A stretch of DNA of 64,000 bases from Lepisosteus oculatus (lineage: Eukaryota; Chordata; Actinopteri; Semionotiformes; Lepisosteidae). Location: NCBI RefSeq assembly GCF_040954835.1, contig NC_090698.1, forward strand, positions 50,478,284 to 50,542,283, in the 5' to 3' direction. Every line of letters starts with the position of its first letter. Position 1 is the stretch's first letter. Below the pieces are notes generated by a model. The model was not told the origin of the DNA. It saw nothing but the letters and a program-made list of their open reading frames with translations, and made no database searches. Below, one piece after another: positions 1-13,828 of the stretch. Made by a program: the position numbers and the translations under genes.

Positions 1-3000
1 CTGTTCTTTGACTTTTCACTTTTTTCTCCTGATGGACTGCTTGGTTGCCACTGACTGTATGTTTTCGGTCTCTGTCATACATCACGGTAAAGTACCACAC
101 CAAGTGTTTCCAGTATAAAAAACATTTCTGCTACCAAAGCATACAACTTATACAGAAGGTAAAAGATGCTTCTGTAAACTTCAAGAATGGGGTCTGCTGC
201 GGCCATCATCAGACACATTATCAAGACAGATGAGTGATCCAGATCCAGAGGTAATCATGCATGCTTAGGCCAGTACATTACTTCCTCCAAGCTTCAGATT
301 TGCTCAGAAGTACAAACATATGGCAAGAGGGCTTTGGAAAACATGTTATGAACAGACGAGATCAAGATAAACCTTTACTAGAACATGTTTACCTATAGCA
401 AAGGAACATTAATTAAACTGATTCACATCTGTCATCAACAGGGTTGAAAAACAAGATGTCTACTGTGAACATCACAGACTTGTACAGTGTGTGGCTGTCC
501 CTGAAAACAATATGTGATGCACCAGATTTCAAATGCTGCCATGTAGGATACAGCCCCATTCCTCTTGTAAAGCCTGGACAGGAAGTTATTGTTCATTGGT
601 CTCTGAGTCCTAGATGCCCCAGTCCATCCAGGTGAGAACACATCTCTTACTGGAATGCTGTCACATTAGAATGAGCACAATAATTGTTTCTTTTTCTGTA
701 TTTCTCTTTCTTGATTTACACCAGGATATCATTAAGTGTATCATGATCAGCCCCAAATGATCAATTAATGGAAATGACATCAAAACAGGTAACCAATATC
801 CAAAATCAGTATACTTTATTACGACAACTTTACTACAAAGAAAATAGTGTGATTTACTTTTTTTGTTCAGTATAGATATTTGTATGTTTGTCATTTAGTT
901 TATTTTCCTTTTTTCCCCCAACTGTCCTTATTTGGAGATCTTTGGAGTCAGAACACGTGTCGGCTAGACGTAGTTATTCTAAGAAGTACTAGAACAGAAA
1001 CCTTTTTACTGGGAATACAGTTGAACAATTTTGATGACTAAATCTGAGGTCATTATGCAAAATGTCTGATTCCTGGCCACCTGTAACTAAAAGCACTGTT
1101 AAAGGATAAAATTACTACTGCTTTGGATAAAAGTTTCCATTTCACTCTGGCACAAAGCTCAAACAGTTTTAGAGCTAGAAAAACATTTTCATTTAGCCTT
1201 TAGGACACTTCTTCTCTCAAATTAAGATTACAATGACGGTCTCAAAATACTAATCAAGAAATACCCTTTTTATGGAGTGTACTCTTTGGCTTACATTCAA
1301 GGATACTGGAAAGTAATTTCATGGCAGCTTTAAACATGAAATACAGGACCAAACATGTACAGTATCTATATTTCTTAATTACATAATTTTGTTATTGCTA
1401 CTTGGCTACAGACCTCAGAATAACATATAATAAACAATGAAATAATTAATTCTAACATTTAGCTTTTATTTTGGTATCACGTCATCAACTAAAACAACGT
1501 TATATTGCTACACTGAATACACTCTTCCTCAAAATGTTGTGAAAGGAGCATTATTTCCTAATACTATGAATTCACTTGTTTTACTGACCTACATTATAAA
1601 GCATTCACTCCCTCACCCTGTAATAAGACTGAGGTGTATTACTTCATAGGGAAATAAAATTATGTCCATTTAATAAAAAACATTAAAGGCCAATAACACT
1701 CAATGCTTTCTTGTGGGCACAATAAATAAATCAGCCGCTCTTGTTTGAACAGTTCTGAAATACATACAGCAATTTACTGAAAAAATACAGTGGCTACTTT
1801 GGACAAAGCTATTCTGGAAATGGACAAATGATAAATACAACAAATATTTCTTTAGGATTTATGCTTGAGAAAAAGAGAATGAATCAGCTGTATTCAATCC
1901 TATACTCGAGGGCCATGGAAACATGTTTTTTTCTATATGAGCTCTTAATCACTTAATTGAAATCATAATTTACTGAACTCAAAAAAATACATTGTTTCCA
2001 GATTTCAAGCAGGTGGTGGCTTTTAGATATCTAAAACAAGCTTGTAGGGCAGCAAACCTCCAATTTCAGGAATACCCACCACTGCTGCACAACAAGTCTT
2101 ACAGTCATTTCTGAAATGCTGAATTAATAATGACAAATGTGTTGTGTGGTTCTCAAATGATGGATTTGTATCTTTTTGTGCTATCTACTTCAGGGACATA
2201 AGCATTACTGTACAAGTATTTTTTTTATTATGTTCTTTGCCAAGTATCTGTCTGCTGACATCGAATATCAGCCCAGTGAGGGTTCCCTCTCCACCTACAC
2301 ATAGTCTGCCTCACAGTACTTATTTGAGAGTTGTGTCTGGCCTTACCACGGTGTGGCTAAAGACCAAACCCACAATTTCTTCTAGACGAAATTCAGTACT
2401 AACTGCTGCCACATTTTCTAATAATGTAAACGTTTCTGGAAATGACAATGCAAGATCTTCCAAACAAATGTCTTCCATAAGAGTATTTGGCTTTTCTCAG
2501 CTTACAGCTGCAGAGCAACACCTTTATGTAAAGTACAGTATAACATGGGATGGATAATGTGTTTGACATGAAGTATACCACACCCTAGGTAAAGATGAGG
2601 TGGGAAACAAAGTTACATTAAACTGCACATTTACATCCATTAGAAAATTCTGCCTGGAAAAGTGTCATTTTAAAAGCACTGAGAAGAAAATATGCTGTTG
2701 ATATCAATGGGCTGGGCAAAGTTCCAAATGAAATGAAGAAGCAGTGGAGTGACAAGATCAATGCTCAGTTAAATATATCACTCCTTTTGATGCCAGGTTT
2801 TATTGTGAAAGACGTTGCATACTGTAGCTACTGTACACATCTTTGTTTGCATTGTTAGAAAACAGGCTAGTTTCCTCAGTTTATGTATCCCTAGACAGAA
2901 TAATCTCATTGATACCAGTTCACACAACTATTCCTGTGGTTGGGGGTCCAGGATTTTCTGAGGAGAACTGGAACAGGTAAGATGAGGTTCTATCACTAAA

Positions 3001-4088
3001 GAAATCATTGGACAGGGGGACAACCAAGTCTACATGTTTTAATTTTGTAAAAGATAGAGACAATTTTGAATCACATTTTCTAGCAAAAGTACTTCTTTGA
3101 TATTTAAAGTACACTAAATAGAAGTATTTCATCCCTTCCTATATAATTGTACTTATAGGGCTGGGCTCATAAGGCTGGAATGGAGGGTGATTTATACTCT
3201 GAAGAGCAGTTTATTCACACACATTATTCTTCTTCAGGCTAAAACTTTTTACCAATTTTGTTTTCTCTAATACGTAGTTTTTAGATTAGAATTCAATGTA
3301 TAGATATGTATATCTTTACACAATAAATAAATTACAGTACACCAAAAGTGTTACTTGAGCAAATGCACTGTTACTTTTCTGAAAGGCTTCTGGTAAAAGT
3401 ATTTTTTATCCTAAAAACTAAATTCATTAAGTAAAAAGTAAATGATTTAAAAAGTACTGAAGCAGCAAACAAAATAGGTACTCTAGAGGTTCAACAAACC
3501 CAAGCACCTATATGACAATTCTTTTAAAACAGCTTAAGGGGCATATTTGTCTGAAACATTCTGAAGAAAATTATATTATTATCATTTAAACTGTGTACAA
3601 CATAAACATTCCCCATTCTTTTCCAGTTATTTATATTTGCACTGCACTTTAACTTCTTCACACACATACAGATGCAGCCATTCAAAACGAGCGGTAGTAT
3701 TGAAACAGCCGTACACATATCAATAGAAAGTCTTATACTACTGTTTGTGCTACAGTACCTGAATATACTTATATCATTATTAATTTATTTAGATACGCGA
3801 TTCCATATTATATTCCCTATTAATCAAATTCTAAAAGTATGCTTTTGTTTACTCAGATAACGAGCGTATTCACAGAAAAGGTTAAAACGATCACTTTTCA
3901 CAAAGTATATAAACATATAGTAATATGGTCAGAAGGAGCATGTAAAAACATTTCCGAAATAACCACATGTAAGACTTTGATGCTTAAAATGTTTAGGGAG
4001 AAACGGAATACTGGTGTGAATTTTTTCTTTAAACTACCAATACCAGCAATATACAATTTACATAATATGTTTATGTCCCTAAATTAAT

Positions 4089-4915
4089 ATGACCTTGAAC
4101 CTTAACTTGAACTTGAACTTTATTGCCATATGTAACCGGTACTGGTACAATGGAATTCTTACTTACAGAAAGTCTCACGATTGTAAAACAAGTGTAAAAA
4201 AACAAAACAAAGTGCAAACAGTGCATCAAGACAATGTACAAACAAACAATAGACAATGTGCAAGTAAACATGTAGACAGTTCGAATGTAAACAATACAGA
4301 CGTGTAAACAATGACTGGAGATGTGCAATAGATAAGAAATCATAAAAAGGTAGATGGTGATGGTGTAGGTGTGGTCCGAGGGGGATGGCTAAATGTGTTC
4401 GCCAGTCTCACTGCTTGTGGATAGAAGCTATTGAAGAATCTAGTGATAAGTGTCCGTATGCTCTTATATCTCTTGCCTGAGGGCAGTGGGGTGAAGTGCT
4501 CATGCCCGGGGTGGTGACTGTCCTCTGTGATGGCCAGAATTCTACCACGGCAGCAGTCCTCATAGAGCTGTTTAATCTTGGTGAGACCGCAGCCGATGAT
4601 CTTCTGGGCCATATTGACCATTCTCTGCAGTGCCTTTCTTTCTCGCGAAGAGGTGTTGCCATACCACACGGTGATCCCATTGGTGAGGACGCTCTCGATA
4701 GTGCAGCGGTAGAAGTTCACCAACACATCGCTTGAGGCACCTCAAGAAATAAAGGCGCTGCTGAGCCTTCTTCATGATAGAGTCAGTGTTCACAGTCCAG
4801 GTTAGATCTTTAGAGATGTGAATTCCCAAAAACCTAAAGCTGGTGACTGTTTCCACTTCCGTTCCATCAATACTGAGTGGGCTGTGAGTGTATGGCCTGT
4901 GTCTCCGAAAGACAC
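4089..4915 (-). mobile_element. L2-type non-LTR retrotransposon, 5'-truncated 3' end
   Basis: The minus strand encodes the end of a LINE reverse transcriptase. One frame reads FRFLGIHISKDLTWTVNTDS then KKAQQRLYFLRCLKR; another reads LVNFYRCTIESVLTNGITVW followed by LPSGKRYKSIRTLITRFFNS. These are typical of the post-palm C-terminal region of L2/CR1-related elements in fish. A frameshift near 4726 separates the two, so the copy is dead. The 3' end has the familiar tail ATTGTACCAGTACCGG...GGCAATAAAGTTCAAGTTCA (reading the minus strand), ending in short TTCAAG-like repeats. The 5' limit is approximate. The exact family name cannot be settled by eye. Confidence 0.8.
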
Positions 4916-7900
4916 AGTGTTATGCTCCTCTTCTTTTTATGCTCAGCTACAGAAATTTCCCTTTAGTTGTAAAATTCCATATAAATATTCAATACTAAGC
5001 AGATTAAAATGTGCACAGTAAAGAAATTACATGATTAAATCTTTTCACTACCGACCGATGCACCATGAGTGCCCCTGTCGGTCATTTTGGTCAGCCAATC
5101 ACGTACTGCAGAACTGCGCGGTGGCTTGTGGGTAGTTGCATGCGGTACGGGTTTGTATTGCGAAGTCTGAATGGCTGCATCTGTATAGATATTGCAAGTT
5201 TTCACGAACAGAAATTTTTGTCAGATTTTTTTTCCATTAAAATCACTGCGATGCTATGCTTCCCTCAACACTTCCTCCAAACCTGAATAAAAGGGAATGC
5301 AATACAAACACTTTGAGTCAAATTATTTAAAGGAACATCTTTGAGATTTCCCATTTATTTGTAGAGGAAAGTGGAAAAGAGATATTAAGAAATTGCTAAA
5401 AAAAAAATTCAATCTGTTTCACTGGTATACCTGTGGGAATTAATAAATGAATATATAAGTACAAAGATCCAGTCTTTTCAGGTAGGTGTTTAGCACATTT
5501 TCATCCTATGTGACCTTTACTGGTTAACAATAAGAAGTAGCATTTCAATTGACAAAATGAGAACCTTCTTCTTAACAGTATGGTTAATAATTTAGACCAC
5601 TGTGGTAGTTACATCAGTAAAACATTTTTGTCACAATGTTTAATTATATTCATTTGAACATAAATTGTGAACCACTCAGATTCCTTTTGAAATATTGCCC
5701 TTGGAACAGTTAAACAAATTGATTTCCTAGCTCTTTGTAAATTTATTACGAACTGGCATGAAAAAGAAATTCTTTAAGAGGTTTTCAGGTTTAAACTAAA
5801 ACAGGGCGCTCTTTCAAGTATCCTTTCTATTACTTTAAAATCAACACAATGTAATTAATAGTCACTCCTCAAAATCATTAGATAGATAATGAGATGCAGT
5901 ATAAAGCTTAAAGGTCCTTTTGTACATTATTCTTAATGAAAGACAGTCCTGTTCACAGGAGATCCACATTCATTATTATTGTAATTGTTCTTTTTTGTGC
6001 TGCACAACAGGGTCAGAAGTGGGAGAAAAACTGCAAGTGTCACATTTACAAGAAAACACAAAACAACAGATTCCAACCTGCTTTATGGTAGAATAATATA
6101 GTAAATAGGAACCAATAGTAGATTTTCAACCTTTTTTATCAAGTGTGAAATAACCAAAAATATCAAAAGCTTGCGTTTTTTAACAAAAATTTCAATAACA
6201 TACAGATTTATATAGTACGTCACTGAATGTCAATAGCTGCTTTGTAGAACTGATAAAATAGTAATGGGGTATACTTGCCAAACAGTGTTTCCTTAATTGT
6301 ATAGAGTCTGTTTTTCACAGGAATTAAACAGCACACGTCAGATTAAGAGCTAGAACCCTCTCACACAAGACTATTAAGATAATACAGAGGTAAGACCATT
6401 GAGTGCATTATACATGAGCGGAAGAACTTTGAATTCCACTATAACTTTAACTGGGAGTAATGCAGTTATGTGCTGATGTGGAGTAGTTTTTGTTAATACA
6501 CAAGCTGTAAAATTCTGGAAATACTGAATCTGTTAAGTACCTTATAAGTAATAACAGTAGTTTAATTTTGATTAAATAAAAGCTTTTATGAATATTTCAA
6601 CACCAGATAGGCCGAGCATGGGTCTTTAAAGAGCAATGTTATGCAGGTGGCAGAAAGATACAGTACCTAACATGCACTTCAAATAATAACGTAGGGTCAC
6701 AAATAAAACTATTTTCATTTTCTGTTACCAAAGGTTTCATTTCAGCACTGTCAACTAACACATTGAAGTTGCCAACTTTGCAAAGGTGAAGTTGAAATCT
6801 GCGAGCCTCAGTCTCATTCTTGTCACAGTTTAGCTAAAGAAATTTCTTTTGCATGAATATGTCAGAAGGACACCTTTAAAATGCAGAAACTACATAGATG
6901 TATCTGATCTAGTCTGCAAATATTCTTGAGTGTCAACAACATAGCAGTGAAACCAAGGTTCACCCTGGGTGGAACATGCTGACTAAGTGGGACAATTTCA
7001 GATCTCAAAACTGCAAAGATTTATGAGTTACCTGCTGGAAGTCAAATAGGAGCCTAACTAGTGAAGGAAAGCACTACTGATAACCCAATAATTTTACATT
7101 CAATCCAGTAGGATGATTGATAGTTCACTAAAATAAAGAGGAAAATGAAAATTAAGAGGACAGAAGACCTTGAGTGTAAAGGTTTGAAAAGCTAATTAAA
7201 TTCAAGTTGTGACTGCAATTTAGATGCCATTATCTGTCTGAGGATTTTTCTGAGAAAAGGCTAATTGGAAATACGATGGAAAATGTTAGGTAGTTGGTAT
7301 CTGGACAGGATTTTTTAGCACAAGTGTGACAATAGCAGACTTTAAACCTATGGGAACAGTTCCGAATCTAAGGGACTCATTTATGAGGTAAGTAGCAACT
7401 GGGCAGAGCTGAGAAACTAGCTTTGAGTAGGTGAATAAGAATAGGATCCAGGACACAGGTGGAAGCTCTCATCTGAGCTATTAACTCAGTTACATACAGT
7501 AGGCAGTAACAGCAGCAGTAAAATGAGAGAAACATGAACCTGTGAAAGCAGGAAGTGGCGTTGTTGTCATGACTGCGGGAAGCAAGGTCAGCAACTTGTT
7601 AATAAAAATTATGTATTTGGGTGTGCAAGGATTGCATGAATGCATTACGTTGTTAGCAGTAGAGGGAGGGAATGCACACACATTAGCTGGTTCAAGCAGT
7701 TTATTGATAGGAGAGAAGGGGACTGAATGAATACTGTAATCCTTCTGAATAAGACTGGAACGGATGAAAGATCTGGCCATAAGCCTGAAGATGAACAGTC
7801 AGTCCCATCTTCCTACACAACCATTCATTACATCATCCTGGTTTCTTCATAGACCACGGCTTTTACGGTATGTGTACCAGCGATGTAAATCACCACAGAG

Positions 7901-10900
7901 ACAGAAAATGAGATTAATGTTATAACTAATTAAATATAGAACTGTAAGCTTTCTTCCACAAGGTCTGAATGTCACTTGCATTTGTGGTTTCCACTTACAA
8001 ATCCTTGAGTCACTATCAAGTTTAAAAAAAGCAATTAAATCTGATACAATTAGCACTATAGTTTTTTCCCACACTATGTCAGAATGTTTTAAAAGCAGCT
8101 AAAATGCACAATATCACATTTTCATGGATTAAAAAAGCTTATGGGATACAATAAAGACAAAGCATGTTTTTTATTCTCTGTAATTTCAAAAATACAAACA
8201 TGTTACAGTAACGCAAGCATCTTTTTTGACACTGGATTGGGTGCTATAAAAGGTAGTGTCTCTAGTCACACAGTAACAGAAAGTCTTCAGGCAACTTTCT
8301 CTAAAACAGAGTTCATGCGAGGTAGCTTGCTGGGTAAAATCCAAGCCATTTCTTTTATGACAGAAAAAGAATCATTCACAGCATGAGTTAAGGCATGGTG
8401 CGCTTTAAACATGTACTATAGCACTGAACAGCCAACTGAGTCTGCAGACTTAAGATTATGTCTATATATCAACCAGAAGCCAGCAGCAATCAAAAAATTG
8501 TTCACAAGTTCCAGAAATGGGCAAGTCTTTGAGCTCTCATTCTTCTCATGTAATGACATTCTGGCAACTCAAGCTGAAAGCTACCTTGAATTACCCCCAT
8601 TGGTAAAGAGTTGGAAATTATAGCTAGCTAGCCGAAAGAAGCAAATTTTAAAATAGTTTAGTTTGGGGCAACTCTATTAAAAAAAACAAAAATGGAGAAA
8701 TACAGATCAGATGAAGTGTAACAGCTACTGTACATACAGTAGTATAGTATAACAGTATTTGTTGCGGTCATACTGAATACATGAGTAACAGTTTGAAATG
8801 TGGTTTGAGGGATGAAGTTCCGCTTATCAGTGTTGTTTACAAGTCTGCTTTATACTGTATAAGCTTTGAGACAGGTCCTGTTTACTTTGGAGTTTTAGCC
8901 TCCTGACAAGTTCTACTGATTTCAGCTTGTCAGCCGTGAGAACACTCAGCAACAGCACCAGTAAGAACATCTCTGAAGACTGCTCTGGGCTAAAGCAAAT
9001 GAGGACCCCAAACCACATTTTAAAAACAAGATCCTTCCTTTTCATAATTAGCTAATGCTTCAACAGAACAGATCAATAGCTCTACTTCAGCTATGCTTCG
9101 TAATTACAACACGATGAATATGATAGTGAAATGCATAATTCAGCCTTACTGTATATATATATATTGATTTGAGCATTACCCTCTCAGTAAGCTGACTCAT
9201 CTAACTACACTGATCACAAAGTTGTTTAATAAATACAGTGTGATCCTACAAATCATAATGTCCTACTAATAAAATAAGTTCGCTTTTTTAGAAAAGCACT
9301 GTACAGTGGAAAACATATAAGGATATTTAATTAAGCGAAGCGTGTCTTACTTTAACTTGAAATGAACAGCACGCTTCAGAAAGCTGAATCTACCAATCAC
9401 CACTAGTCATATTTACATTTTTCTTAACTTTGCTGTGCAATGTATGTGCAATATTCCACACACCTTGCCAATTCTTTATACTGACTTCCTCTTCCCCTAC
9501 CTGACCTCTCTGCGTCTTCTGTAAGGGAAAAAGATCCTTGAAAGATATCAGTCCTCCATTATCTTTCCCACCACAATTCCCCAGCCTAATTTGGAGTTTT
9601 AAATCAATGTTGCACTATCACTAGAGGAAAAAGGACTTCGCCTACTTTTTTCCAAGATGTCCACTGCTGGAGCCAGCTGACATTTTCATGGTGCATACAG
9701 GAAAGCCAACATTAAACGGAAGAACGGGGCAGTTCTCCATAACTACTGAAAGCCCTGTATCCAGGTATCCAGGTAATCTCAGGGTTTACAGATTGCAGAC
9801 CAAAGATTCCTTGCCAATTCAAATCCATCCAAACCAGAAGTACTGTGTGTCACTGCCTGAGGCATTCCAGTCACAGTGAGCTCATGGCTGATGGCACAGC
9901 CCAAGGCTTAACTCGTGAGCAACATAGGTTTCTTCACTAGCTGTGCCCATCCCTGTGCTGGCATTATTTAATTAATTTTCCATCTAACCGTCACTTTCTC
10001 TGCAAGTTTAATGTGCTCCAGTTGCTGAGGTGATGAGTCCAAAGTAAAGACAATTATGTACGGTATATACTGTATGTGCTCTGTTTCAATTTTATAAAAC
10101 ACACAAATTCATTCAATGATGGATACCTCCTTCATCGCACTTTTTCAGAGGATAAACATGTAACCCTATTAAGCAATGTTAAAAGCTTGCCTTTAAAAAT
10201 ATATACAGCTTTCTTCCCTTTCCCACAAGTAATAGATATGTACATATCCTGGAAAGTGGTAAATAATTTATGAATCGATTATTTATAATTGTATTTAGTA
10301 GTAGACATACTGTTATACTTCATTTCACAAGACAGTCTGAATTTGAAGAACTGTGCTAAAAAATGCAAGATTTTTTCAAACATTCTCACATGGCATATCA
10401 CATTATTACAAGGCCAACAGCATATTCCAGTTTCAGTAGCACTAACTCTTGAGCTAGAACAGTGCCTTCGGTGTTGCTAGTTTCCTAAATGTTTCATTAC
10501 TTTTTTATTTAAGAACCACAACTGACATGATTGCTGGTTGAAACAAACAAACATATAAAGTGAAATGTAAAAAAAAAAAATGCTGGTTGTTATACATATA
10601 TACAGCAGCTGGGTTGAGAAATTACTATTAAAGGTAAATTCCAGGAAACACACTATCCAACCAATAACCAATAACACTAACCCATGCCCCAAGCTTTCCC
10701 AATTATTAAAAGCAAAAAATGCAGCATCTTCAGCCATTATATCTTAAAACAAATCCCCAAAGCCCACACTGTGCAATGCAATCAAATTAACACTACAGAA
10801 GGCCTAAAGCAGTTATTTGTTAGTTGGCTGTAAAATGAATGGAAACAGCTTAATTAGAACACACCATATGTATTCCAGACAGGAATTGTAAGTGAGATTT

Positions 10901-11596
10901 AAAGGCAAAATGTCCAGAATATTAAAGGGGGAGTAGGTGCTTCTGAAATCCACCACAGCAGTGATGCCTGATGCTTCAGCATTTCTGCAACCATGAAAGA
11001 TAGAAGCACACAAGATAGATTTTTTTAAATATTTAGTCTACCCTTTAATCCAAAACCAGACTTACCAAGAAATAAATGTACTCTTTTATCATTTGACCAA
11101 AGATGTGCATCCCCTGCATCAATAACACTTTATCTAATAGTTAAAATCTAGTAGTTATTGCATGGTGATTAATTCAAGACTTTGAGAAAAATGTCTGTGT
11201 AACACAGTAGTTTACACCTAGTGATCTTAATATTTTTTTGTACTGAAAGTGCATTATTTACAAATTAGAATTATACATTCTTAGTTTATGAACAAAACCA
11301 TAAGACAAGCAGTGAGCACTGTTTTGCAATGAGATTACAGTGCACATTTTCTTTTAGGTATCTGTATATCTAGCCACAGACCAAAACCTATGTACTATAT
11401 CTATGCTTTTTCAGGTGAAACTGGATGCTGGATTGCAAACAACAAAGCTATAGAGATCAGATAATCCAAAGAGAGTAGATCAGTTAAAAGGTCCAAGATA
11501 GTAAAAAAAGGTCTTTAACAATATTATGTAACCCGAATTATATAATAAAATACAAATAAGGATAACTTGGTCGCTTCTTTATCAATAATATCAAAA

Positions 11597-11870
11597 GCAG
11601 AGTGGTGGCTCTGTGGCTAAGGATCTATGCCTGTGGCCGGAAGGTTGTGGGTTCAAATCCTGCAACTAGCAGAGGAATCCTACTCTGTTTGGCCCCCTGA
11701 GCAAGGCTCTTAACCCCAGTTGCTCCAGGGGTGCTGTATAAATGGCTGACCCTGCACTTTGACCCCAAGCTTCTCTCTCCATGCCTGTATGTCTCATGCA
11801 GAGCAAGCTGGGGTATGTGAAAAGACAAATTTGTAATATAAGAAATTGTATATGGCCAATGAAGTGATCT
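11597..11870 (+). mobile_element. tRNA-derived SINE, copy 1
   Basis: Begins with a tRNA-like head containing TGGCTCTGTGGCTAAGG and a clear B box GGTTCAAATCC (11650-11660). It continues with a body including CTGAGCAAGGC and AACCCCAGTTGCTCCAGGGG, and a 3' end reading AAGAAATTGTATATGGCCAA. Near-identical segments occur at 13551-13828 (minus) and 42581-42860 (plus), which shows it is dispersed. I do not know the family name. Confidence 0.8.
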
Positions 11871-13550
11871 TATTTAGAACTGCCAAGGTGTGAATGATGA
11901 AATGAACAAGTGGACCAAGTTAGCTCAAATTGCATCTACTTTAGCTATGTCACATTGTGTGACATCATTAATGGACAGACTTCTTGTTATTTGCAGTAAT
12001 GAACCCTTCTGGCTGGTATTTAATTTGGCAAATCACTGTCCAGTGTAGCTGTTTTCCTCACATTAAAAATACATTTCAGCAATTCAAAAATACATTGCTG
12101 TGGTCAGCAACGAACACAGACAATGGTAAAAAAGAACAAATATCTAATGTATTTAATCTAATTTATTTGTGTGTTCTTAATCTCTGTGAATAAGAAATGT
12201 TTAGTAAAATTAAAACTCTGGCTGGAATAGCCTTATACTGTTGCAGGAACATTTGACACATTCTTAAAACCCTGAGGTACAGTATTGTTTGGTTATAGTC
12301 TGCAGTTAATGTAAGGGGATTTCCAGTCTTTCTGCTCTTTAAACACATTTTAAAACAGCAGATAATTAAAACAACATGGGAACTGTTAAACAGTGTTAAT
12401 GGCAAGGTTACAATCACTGCCTTTTGTCTTGATTTCTCATCTAGACAATGTTTCAGTATCATTGTTAGGCAAGGAGTATATCATCTTCTGATGATCACAA
12501 CCCTAACTTGATCATGATGAAGGCTGTCACTGTTTATTCTGGCTAAATGTGACTGATAAAATTGCTAATTGGCGCAGGCGCACCATGGCCTATTGGGCAG
12601 AATTTCCTCATTTAAGTTTAGAGATACGTGAAATTGTTTACTCGCCTACAGTGTAAGCAGAATAAAACACCACGCATAAACAACACAAAGAAAATGTTCC
12701 TGTAATATTGGGCTGTCATGTTGTGTGTTACGAGACACATTAAATCGGACCAACTGATAGCACTCTGGCTGTCTGATTCTAACACCCACCTCTGGTGGAT
12801 TGAAAATATAGGGAAAAGGCAGGGAGTGTGACCTTGTTAACTAATTTGCTTTGTTGTTTTAACTGTGCTATGTGTTTAAAGGGGAGAAGAATTGGAAATC
12901 ACATTACATTAGCTTCAGCCTCTCCTCAAAAGCTGCTGTTCTTGTACTTTTCAAAAAGAAAATGTTCGGAATGTCAAATGACATCAATAGTACCACCTAA
13001 TTCCAATTTTTTGCAGCAAAATTATTTTTAAAATGCATAAAATCTTTAGTGCTGTAAACAAGGATGTAATTTTTTTCTGCTCATGAGTCTGTAAACAATA
13101 CTGGATTATTATTGAAAGGGAATTTGTATTGTGATGAACTGCATGAAACCCAGGCTTCCACAAAGTACAGAGCTTTTTGTAAAGGAACCTGAGGTTGATT
13201 ATGCTAATAATCACATACGATACACTAACATTACGTAAGTAACTTTCAATTGCAATACTTAAAAAACGGCAGGGATGCTTACCACTGATGCTTTAGAATA
13301 CAAATGATTTTTTTTATTTAAACTCTGACCTCCACAGTGCAAGTGCTTACAATAATTGCAAGTGAATAAACCTCATATCTCTAGTTTATTACAGCATATG
13401 CAAGCTCATAATCCAATTTCCATCTTAAAACACTAAAATCCTTGTGAACCAACATCTGATAAATAGCTCATCATATTTTTTATTTGCTCTACTACTTAAC
13501 ATTTTTTTTCAAATTTACAATAGCCAGTATAACTGCAATAAGATAAGATC

Positions 13551-13828
13551 ACTATATTAGCCATATACAATTTCTTGCATTAGGAATTTGTCTTTTCACA
13601 TACCCCAGCTTGCTCTCCATAAGACACACAGGCAGGGAGAGAGAAGCTTGGGGTCAAAGTGCAGGGTCAGCCATTTATACAGTGCCCCTGGAGCAACTGG
13701 GGTTAAGGGCCTTGCTTAGGGGCCCAACAGAGTAGGATTCCTCTGCTGGCCACAGGATTTGAACTGGCAGCCTTCCAGCCACAGGCGCAGATCCTTAGCC
13801 ACAGAGCCACTATCACTCTGCCCCCAAT
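13551..13828 (-). mobile_element. tRNA-derived SINE, copy 2 (inverted relative to copy 1)
   Basis: Reverse-strand copy of the element at 11597-11870, with the same body and end. The B box is on the minus strand at 13755-13767 (CCAGTTCAAATCC). Its 5' head lies at the right end (GTGGCTCTGTGGCTAAGG read on the minus strand). Confidence 0.8.

Noticed and set aside
2144..2557. 137-codon plus-strand open frame in the CHSY3 intron
   Set aside because: The longest unexplained frame, but it has no recognisable domain, low-complexity Ser/Thr content and no clear splice or start context. A nearby frame at 2670-2770 (NEMKKQWSDKINAQ) faintly recalls Myb/SANT-like transposon proteins, but too weakly to call.
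7490..7780. 96-codon minus-strand open frame in the CHSY3 intron
   Set aside because: No domain, splice context or repeat identity could be recognised, so it is treated as chance.
11625..11828. Minus-strand open frame
   Set aside because: Lies wholly within a tRNA-derived SINE. The same applies to the minus-strand frame at 42465-42725.
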